A stretch of DNA of 64,000 nt from Arthrobacter methylotrophus (GTDB taxonomy: Bacteria; Actinomycetota; Actinomycetes; Actinomycetales; Micrococcaceae), in the NCBI RefSeq assembly GCF_039539965.1, contig NZ_BAABED010000001.1:4154001-4218000 (forward strand), read 5' to 3'. The translations under genes were made by a program, and so were the position numbers. Below, in pieces: positions 59,025-64,000 of this stretch; positions within the stretch are counted from its first letter, which is position 1; each line of letters begins with the position of its first letter. Below the pieces are notes generated by a model. It searched no databases and had not been told where the DNA came from. It was given only the letters and a program-made list of their open reading frames with translations.

Positions 59025-60509
59025 ATGCAGCAGGCACCAACAGCCGTCAGGACACCAGCGGTCCAAGCCGTCGAAGGCATGGTAAGCACTGTTCTCAGCC
59101 GCGGCCTCAACGTCCGCCACATCCGCTTTATGGCCCTCGGATCGGCCATCGGAACAGGGCTCTTCTACGGCTCTGCTTCCGCCATCCAAAAGGCAGGCCC
59201 GGCCGTCCTGTTCGCGTACATCATCGGTGGCGCCGCCGTCTTCATGGTGATGCGGGCCCTCGGCGAAATGGCTGTCCGCCATCCAGTCTCCGGCTCATTC
59301 GGCCAGTACGCCAGCCGCTACCTCGGACCGCTCGCCGGGTTCATCACCGGCTGGACCTATGTCTTCGAAATGGCCATCGTGGCGATCGCGGACGTGACCG
59401 CCTTCAGCATCTACATGGGCTTCTGGTTCCCGCACGTGGACCGATGGATCTGGGTCCTGGCGATTATCCTGCTCCTTGGCGCCATGAACCTCCTGAGCGT
59501 CAAGGTTTTCGGGGAGCTTGAGTTTTGGTTCTCCCTCATCAAGGTGGTGGCGATCATTGCCATGATTGCGGGCGGGGCGGGGATCATCGTGTTCGGCTTC
59601 CACTCGGGCGACGGCGGTGTGGCACCAGGTGTGGGGAACCTCGTTGACCACGGAGGCCTGTTCCCGAACGGCTTCGAAGGGCTCCTGGCCTCGTTCGCCG
59701 TCGTCATGTTCGCCTTTGGCGGGATCGAAACGATCGGCATCACCGCAGGCGAAGCCGCCGACCCCAAGAAAGTCATTCCGCAGGCCGTCAACACGGTGCC
59801 GGTGCGCGTCCTGCTGTTCTACGTCCTCACCCTCGGCGTGCTCATGAGCCTGTTCCCTTGGAACGAGATCGGAAACAACGGCAGCCCGTTCGTGCAGATC
59901 TTCAGTGGCCTCGGCATCCCCGCCGCTCCCCACATCCTCAATGCGGTGGTCATCACGTCGGCGCTGTCCGCCATTAATAGCGATATTTTCGGCGCCGGAC
60001 GCATCCTCTTCGGACTCTCCCAGCAGGGACATGCTCCGAAGAGCTTCGGCAAGATCTCGCGCCACGGGGTTCCATGGATGACCGTGGTCCTGATGGGCGG
60101 CATCCTCCTGGTGGGCGTGGTGCTCAACGCCGTGATCCCCGAAAACGTGTTCCTGGTGATTGCCTCCATCGCAACCTTCGCGACGGTGTGGGTGTGGGTC
60201 ATGATCCTCGCATCGCACGTCGCCATGAAGCGGGAGATCAAGCTCAGGGGCTTACCGGCGTCGGAATTCGCATCTCCCTGGTGGCCGGCCGCGTCGGTGT
60301 TGACCATCGCCTTCATGGCCTTGGTAATCGTGATTCTTGGCGTCTTCGAGGACACCCGCGTTGCCTTATATGTGGGCGCATTATGGCTCGGGCTGCTGGT
60401 GCTGGCCTACAGGTTGTGGGTCCGCGGTGGCGGGCTTATGCGGGCGGAACTGGTCGATGAAACTTCTCAGCCGGCCGGAATCCAATCCACGCGCGAATCT
60501 GAATCATAG
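59025..60509 (+). CDS. Amino-acid permease (AAT/APC family)
   Basis: The 494-residue protein has 12 predicted helices. The APC signature is [20 protein letters not shown] near the start, then [20 protein letters not shown] and [20 protein letters not shown]. It matches proline/aromatic/GABA-type permeases of the AAT group. It is in the same orientation as the creatininase gene, 199 bp away, and may import the same class of compound. Its 3' end overlaps the convergent secreted-protein gene by 43 bp. Confidence 0.9.
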   Translation: MQQAPTAVRTPAVQAVEGMVSTVLSRGLNVRHIRFMALGSAIGTGLFYGSASAIQKAGPAVLFAYIIGGAAVFMVMRALGEMAVRHPVSGSFGQYASRYLGPLAGFITGWTYVFEMAIVAIADVTAFSIYMGFWFPHVDRWIWVLAIILLLGAMNLLSVKVFGELEFWFSLIKVVAIIAMIAGGAGIIVFGFHSGDGGVAPGVGNLVDHGGLFPNGFEGLLASFAVVMFAFGGIETIGITAGEAADPKKVIPQAVNTVPVRVLLFYVLTLGVLMSLFPWNEIGNNGSPFVQIFSGLGIPAAPHILNAVVITSALSAINSDIFGAGRILFGLSQQGHAPKSFGKISRHGVPWMTVVLMGGILLVGVVLNAVIPENVFLVIASIATFATVWVWVMILASHVAMKREIKLRGLPASEFASPWWPAASVLTIAFMALVIVILGVFEDTRVALYVGALWLGLLVLAYRLWVRGGGLMRAELVDETSQPAGIQSTRESES

Positions 60510-61087
60510 ACCCGGCAGACACGCACTCCGTCCTGGGAAGGACCATCGACAAGCTTCGTGGTGATCTTCATCAGGACGTCGTACGACGCCTTTCCGGAGG
60601 CCGCCGTTGACCGTGCCGGGGTTCCGGAGAAGGCGACGGAAACAATGGTGAATGGCCGGGGCACCACCGTTCCGGTCACGATTGAAGAGTGGCTGGCATC
60701 GCTTTGCAGCCGGGCTGTGCAAGCATTCTCGATGCGCTGGACCCCCGAGGCGTCGAGCCCCGGTGCTGCCGGAGCCGGCACGGCGGGAACAGGCGCAGCC
60801 GACGCTGGTGTAACCGGAACGTCAGGCTTCGCGCTGCCCGGAGCGGACGCCGCCGGGGTCGCGGCCTGACTTGAGGGCGCAGCGCTGACTGAGGGGTTGG
60901 CGGCAGCACCGGCGCTCGGCGCCTTGGCGGAGCCCGTTGCGGAGGGCGCCGCGCTTGCGGTGGCCGACGGCGGGGCGCCGGCATCTGCGTGGGATGCTGT
61001 CTGTGTGGCGTTGAAGGTGATCGCGCCGGCCAATCCCACCGCAACCACGCCCGCAACCACGATTCCTGCTTTTGCCGCTTGTTTCAT
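60467..61087 (-). CDS. Secreted Ala/Pro-rich hypothetical protein
   Basis: The start at [20 protein letters not shown] gives 206 residues with a signal/membrane segment. A low-complexity Ala/Pro/Ser linker spans about residues 25-110. A small C-terminal domain holds Cys in [20 protein letters not shown] and GVRCR-like ends ([20 protein letters not shown]), so one disulfide is likely. The globular part is about 90 residues. Function is unknown. It overlaps the permease 3' end on the opposite strand. Confidence 0.7.
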   Translation of the reverse strand: MKQAAKAGIVVAGVVAVGLAGAITFNATQTASHADAGAPPSATASAAPSATGSAKAPSAGAAANPSVSAAPSSQAATPAASAPGSAKPDVPVTPASAAPVPAVPAPAAPGLDASGVQRIENACTARLQSDASHSSIVTGTVVPRPFTIVSVAFSGTPARSTAASGKASYDVLMKITTKLVDGPSQDGVRVCRVYDSDSRVDWIPAG

Positions 61088-61160
61088 TGTTCCCAGCTCA
61101 TTTCCCTGACCTTTGCGCGGCCAACGGCCGTGCCCTCCCATACGTGAAGCTCCCGATGTT

Positions 61161-63053
61161 TCACATTGCCGGCGCCCCGACCGTGTCGTACATGGCGTAG
61201 TCGTCAGTAGTCAGCGTGCCGTTGCTGAAAAGGTTCAGGCCGAAGCTCACGGCTGTGGCACCGTCCGGTAGCACGGGAGTGGTGAAGCTGGCTTGGGTAT
61301 AGGTGTCCGACGCCGCCAGCCAGGGACTCGAGGTCCAATAGACCCAAGTGCCCGTAGCATCCCGGTAGTACACCGTAAACTGGGTCACCGCCGTCGACGT
61401 GTACCAGGTCCTGAGCGAATAGCTGTGGCCGGCGATGGCCGGCGGAGCGCAGCTGCCGTTGTCCATTGTCTGGAGCAGTTTGGCGTCGCCGTCGGTGTAA
61501 CCACTGACAGTGAGTTGGACCGCCGTCGTGCCGCTGTGCGCAGCTGGCACGGTGCTGAAGCCCGGGGTGTTCGTTCCATAGCCCCCGGTCTGCCAGCATT
61601 GCGGTGCCCAGCCGATTCCCGCCGTCTCAAGGCCGGCGTTCTGCACCAGGTTGGTGCCGGGAGCCGGTGGTGTCGGGGCAGGCGCTGTGGCGGTGTCAAA
61701 CATTTCGTAGTCATCGGTGATGAGAGTGCCGTTGCTGAAGAGGTTCAAGCCGAAGCTGATTCCGTTTGCTCCCGCCGGGAGTGCGGGCGTGGTCCACGCA
61801 GCCTTTTGGTAGCTCGTCGCCGCAGCAAACCATGGGCTGGATGTCCAGTACTTCCAGGAGCCCAAGCCAGTTCTGTAGTACAGGGTGAATTGCGTGGGCA
61901 CGGTGGACGTGTACCAGGCTCCGATGTTGTATTGATGCCCCTCAGTTGCGGTGGGCGAGCACCCGCCCAGGTCCAGGGCCGGCAACAATTTCGCGTCGCC
62001 GTCCACGTAACCGGTCATCACGAGCTTCTCGGCGACCGCGCCCGTCCGGCCAGGGCTGACCACGGAGTAGCTGGGCGTATTGGTGCCATAGCCACCGGCG
62101 AACCAGCATTGCGGCATTCCGCTCACCAGGGTCTCCAGCCCAGGGTTCTGCACAAGGTTGCCACTAGGTGCCTGGGGAGGCACCGCCGGGCCGGCGACCA
62201 GCGGCTTGACCGCTCCGCCGATCACTTGGTTGACGGTCTTCACCGTGGTCGTTGCGGGACGTGCCTTGAGCCATGTCAGGAATTGGTCGAAGAGGGCTGG
62301 TTGGATGTTCAAGGGGTCCGTGCTGTTCGCATCAATGTGGTGGAAGGTCAGCTGCACCCAGCCGCCGGCCGCCTCGGCTTGGGTGACCGAGGTCTGCAGA
62401 TCCGCCAGCGTCCACGTGGAATCCACCTCATCGGGCGCCGCGGTGTTGTAGGGATTGGCCGGCGGCATCGTCTCAGCCAGGGCGCAGGTGGAACAACTGA
62501 AGCGCGTCTTGATATCACCAAGGCCACGGGCGCTGTTGTAGCCGCAACCCTGCGCGATGGTCTCGGCCGCTGCGTTCTCCGAAGCAAAGGGGTAGGCGAA
62601 GTCGGTGATCGAGAACCCCCAGTTGCTCAGGTTCACCCTGTCGTTGCAGATCTGACGCTTGGCTTCGTCCGCAGGCAAGGTGATCAAGTCGGGGTGGGTT
62701 ACGGTGTGACCGCCGATCTCGTTGCCGTCCGCGACAAGTCCGTGGAGGTCCGCAACGGACAGGTAGCCGGGATTGTCCGTGAATCCGGAGGTGATGAAGA
62801 ACGTCCCTGCCATGCCTTGGGCCTTCATCGTTTGGGCCGCGTTCAGCTGGTCCGCATTCCCGTCGTCGAACGTCAGGGAAACCACGGTGGGATTGGCAGC
62901 TTGCGCGGCGGGGGCCGCCACTACCAGCCCGACGCTGGCCAGGGCGATGGCGGCAACGGCCGCGATCGCACGGGAACGACGACGGCGGGAGCCCGCCGTC
63001 GGAATGACCCGCGGCTTGAGCTTCTCTTGAGTGGACGGATTGGACAAGTTCAT
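61161..63053 (-). CDS. Secreted polysaccharide deacetylase with two repeated C-terminal modules
   Basis: The 630-residue protein has a signal segment (ASVGLVVAAPAAQAANPTVV). The NodB deacetylase domain spans about 50-280, with TFDDGNADQ (Asp base and metal Asp), IGGHTVTHPDLITL (H-x-x-x-H) and the DFAYPFASENAAA motif. Two homologous modules of about 150 residues follow (NLVQNPGLETLVSGMPQCWF and NLVQNAGLETAGIGWAPQCW). Each ends in LNLFSNGTL(I/T)TDDYEM or LNLFSNGTLTTDDYAM, a probable carbohydrate-binding unit. The likely role is removal of acetyl groups from cell-wall or environmental polysaccharide. Confidence 0.88.
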   Translation of the reverse strand: MNLSNPSTQEKLKPRVIPTAGSRRRRSRAIAAVAAIALASVGLVVAAPAAQAANPTVVSLTFDDGNADQLNAAQTMKAQGMAGTFFITSGFTDNPGYLSVADLHGLVADGNEIGGHTVTHPDLITLPADEAKRQICNDRVNLSNWGFSITDFAYPFASENAAAETIAQGCGYNSARGLGDIKTRFSCSTCALAETMPPANPYNTAAPDEVDSTWTLADLQTSVTQAEAAGGWVQLTFHHIDANSTDPLNIQPALFDQFLTWLKARPATTTVKTVNQVIGGAVKPLVAGPAVPPQAPSGNLVQNPGLETLVSGMPQCWFAGGYGTNTPSYSVVSPGRTGAVAEKLVMTGYVDGDAKLLPALDLGGCSPTATEGHQYNIGAWYTSTVPTQFTLYYRTGLGSWKYWTSSPWFAAATSYQKAAWTTPALPAGANGISFGLNLFSNGTLITDDYEMFDTATAPAPTPPAPGTNLVQNAGLETAGIGWAPQCWQTGGYGTNTPGFSTVPAAHSGTTAVQLTVSGYTDGDAKLLQTMDNGSCAPPAIAGHSYSLRTWYTSTAVTQFTVYYRDATGTWVYWTSSPWLAASDTYTQASFTTPVLPDGATAVSFGLNLFSNGTLTTDDYAMYDTVGAPAM

Positions 63054-63363
63054 AGACAGACCCCATCTGGCTGCGGCTCAAGGAACCGTAACGGCACGCA
63101 GAACGGGGATACCGAACAGCCCCCGGAACTGACGGAACATTTGCCTTGAGCCTAGGGACCGTTCGCCCGGCCTGGCATGCGTGGCGCCTACCCGTCTTTT
63201 GCCGGTACTACTCGGCTCACCACTTGCGGAGGCCGAGGATCCATCCGAGTAGTTGACTAAGTGCCGTGAGTGGCCTGTGTGGCAAAACGGGTGAAAGTCA
63301 CTCCTGCGTCGCGAGTGTTAGGCGCCTACCGTGGGCACAACCGGGCTGGAAGGAGTGGTTCTC
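63054..63363. other. 310-bp intergenic stretch
   Basis: The region between the deacetylase and the small hypothetical gene shows no gene. A short palindrome-like GTAGTTGACTAAGTGC stretch lies near 63251, and AAGGAG precedes the next gene. Confidence 0.4.
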
Positions 63364-63660
63364 ATGCTTGATCCCCGATCAAGAGACACCCTAGGGGTGT
63401 TGGTGCCTGTTTTGCAGTGGCGCCGATTCGTGCTGAGCCCACGACTGCGCCAAGCACTTTCCCGGGCAGCGGAGCTGGCCAAAGCGGCGTCGTCCCCTTT
63501 CAAAGTTGGCGACTACGTGTCCGGTGACGATCCTTTCAACGGCTGCCAGGAAGGCGTAGTAACCGCCATCAACGGCTCATCGATCGGGTTGCGGACAACC
63601 GCCCCCACGGCCGGGGCTGTTGTCTACTACGACTACCGCCAGTTGCGGAAGCCGTGGTGA
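63364..63660 (+). CDS. Small hypothetical protein
   Basis: Starting at the ATG in MLDPRSRDTLGVLVPVLQWR gives 98 residues. The C-terminal half, FKVGDYVSGDDPFNGCQEGV then VTAINGSSIGLRTTAPT, has a small beta-barrel (KOW/SH3-like) pattern. It ends 2 bp before the excisionase-type gene, so the two form a unit. No function is assigned. Confidence 0.6.
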   Translation: MLDPRSRDTLGVLVPVLQWRRFVLSPRLRQALSRAAELAKAASSPFKVGDYVSGDDPFNGCQEGVVTAINGSSIGLRTTAPTAGAVVYYDYRQLRKPW

Positions 63661-63662
63661 AC

Positions 63663-63899
63663 ATGTCCGCCGCCGGCTTTCCAGCCAACCGTTTCATGAC
63701 AATCGCAGAGGTCGCCGAGGCCTTGCGGGTATCCAGGATGACTGTTTACCGCCTCGTGAATTCGCACGCTATCCATGCAGTCCGCTTCGGGCGGTCCTAC
63801 CGCGTTCCGGAATCGGCGGTGGAGTCCTACATTGAACATGCTGCCGTGGACGAGGCCGAGCAAAAGGCGCGCGACGACGGCCGCCAGCAGCACGATTGA
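63663..63899 (+). CDS. Excisionase/MerR-type DNA-binding protein
   Basis: The 78-residue protein has MTIAEVAEALRVSRMTVYRL then VNSHAIHAVRFGRSYRVPES, the full excisionase-family winged helix-turn-helix, plus a charged tail. Such proteins serve as excisionases, antitoxins or simple regulators. No integrase or toxin lies beside it within the window, so its role is open. Confidence 0.8.
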   Translation: MSAAGFPANRFMTIAEVAEALRVSRMTVYRLVNSHAIHAVRFGRSYRVPESAVESYIEHAAVDEAEQKARDDGRQQHD

Positions 63900-63911
63900 C
63901 AGGCGCCGACG

Positions 63912-64000
63912 TTAGGACGTTGCACAGACCACGCGGTTCCGCCCGAGGGACTTCGCCTGGTACAGGGCTTTATCAGCGGCCGCGATCATGTGCGTTATCT
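63912..64000 (-). CDS. End of a GGDEF-domain protein, cut by the window edge
   Basis: The last 28 codons before TAA read ITHMIAAADKALYQAKSLGR then NRVVCATS. AADKALYQAKxxGRNRV is the standard C-terminal end of GGDEF (diguanylate cyclase) domains, so the gene probably makes cyclic di-GMP. The active site lies beyond the edge. Confidence 0.8.
   Translation of the reverse strand, partial: ITHMIAAADKALYQAKSLGRNRVVCATS

Overview
The window is high-GC DNA with actinobacterial gene style: short intergenic gaps, 4-bp start/stop overlaps, GTG/TTG starts, and Streptomyces-like variants such as a Cys-Ser-Gly triad in histidine ammonia-lyase. Gene content (Asp23/DUF2273 operon, sugar ABC/GH13 locus, hut genes with an IclR regulator, AzgA permease) fits a soil Micrococcaceae, most likely Arthrobacter or Paenarthrobacter. 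The genus is inference.

Region 1 (1-5.8 kb) is core-like. It holds a sugar ABC-transporter lipoprotein next to an alpha-glucosidase with a LacI-type operator between them, then a five-gene Asp23-type envelope operon whose genes all overlap by 4 bp.

Region 2 (about 6-35.8 kb) is a mosaic genomic island ending against a tRNA-Glu/Asp/Phe cluster. It contains an intact IS21-family insertion with a 6-bp target duplication, a secreted propeller/ricin-lectin protein, a standalone SIR2-like protein flanked by short direct repeats, two serine recombinases, a PIN-domain toxin-antitoxin pair, and a Tn7-like transposon (tnsA, tnsB, tnsC, tniQ, plus a SMI1/KNR4 cargo gene). It also holds a RES/Xre toxin-antitoxin pair, a guanidine-III riboswitch with two SMR exporter genes, and a degenerate TraA/MobF relaxase. 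Inside the Tn7-like transposon, tnsC is split exactly at its Walker B motif by a 4.7-kb Tn554-type element: two tyrosine recombinases plus a DUF6262 protein. That element has 10-bp inverted ends and two different 6-bp junction cores that both encode Val-Asp, so precise excision would restore a 342-residue TnsC.

Region 3 (36-48 kb) is core-like: an EamA exporter, a PfkB kinase with a LacI regulator, a minimal metallopeptidase, a CDF metal exporter, a rifampin-phosphotransferase/PEP-synthase-like protein, a tandem universal stress protein, a small flavoprotein-like gene, CopC, and an AzgA-type purine permease.

Region 4 (48-54.7 kb) is a histidine-utilisation locus: hutG, hutH, hutU and an IclR regulator. 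The palindrome TGTCTGGAATACCAGACA or a close variant lies upstream of hutG, hutU and the regulator, which defines a likely local regulon. Three copies of a roughly 70-bp palindromic repeat are interspersed. No hutI is visible.

Region 5 (54.8-64 kb) carries a PucR regulator, an NCS1 permease, a creatininase-family amidohydrolase and an amino-acid permease (a likely nitrogen-compound uptake and hydrolysis cluster). It continues with secreted proteins including a polysaccharide deacetylase, a small excisionase-type DNA-binding protein, and the end of a GGDEF protein cut by the window edge.
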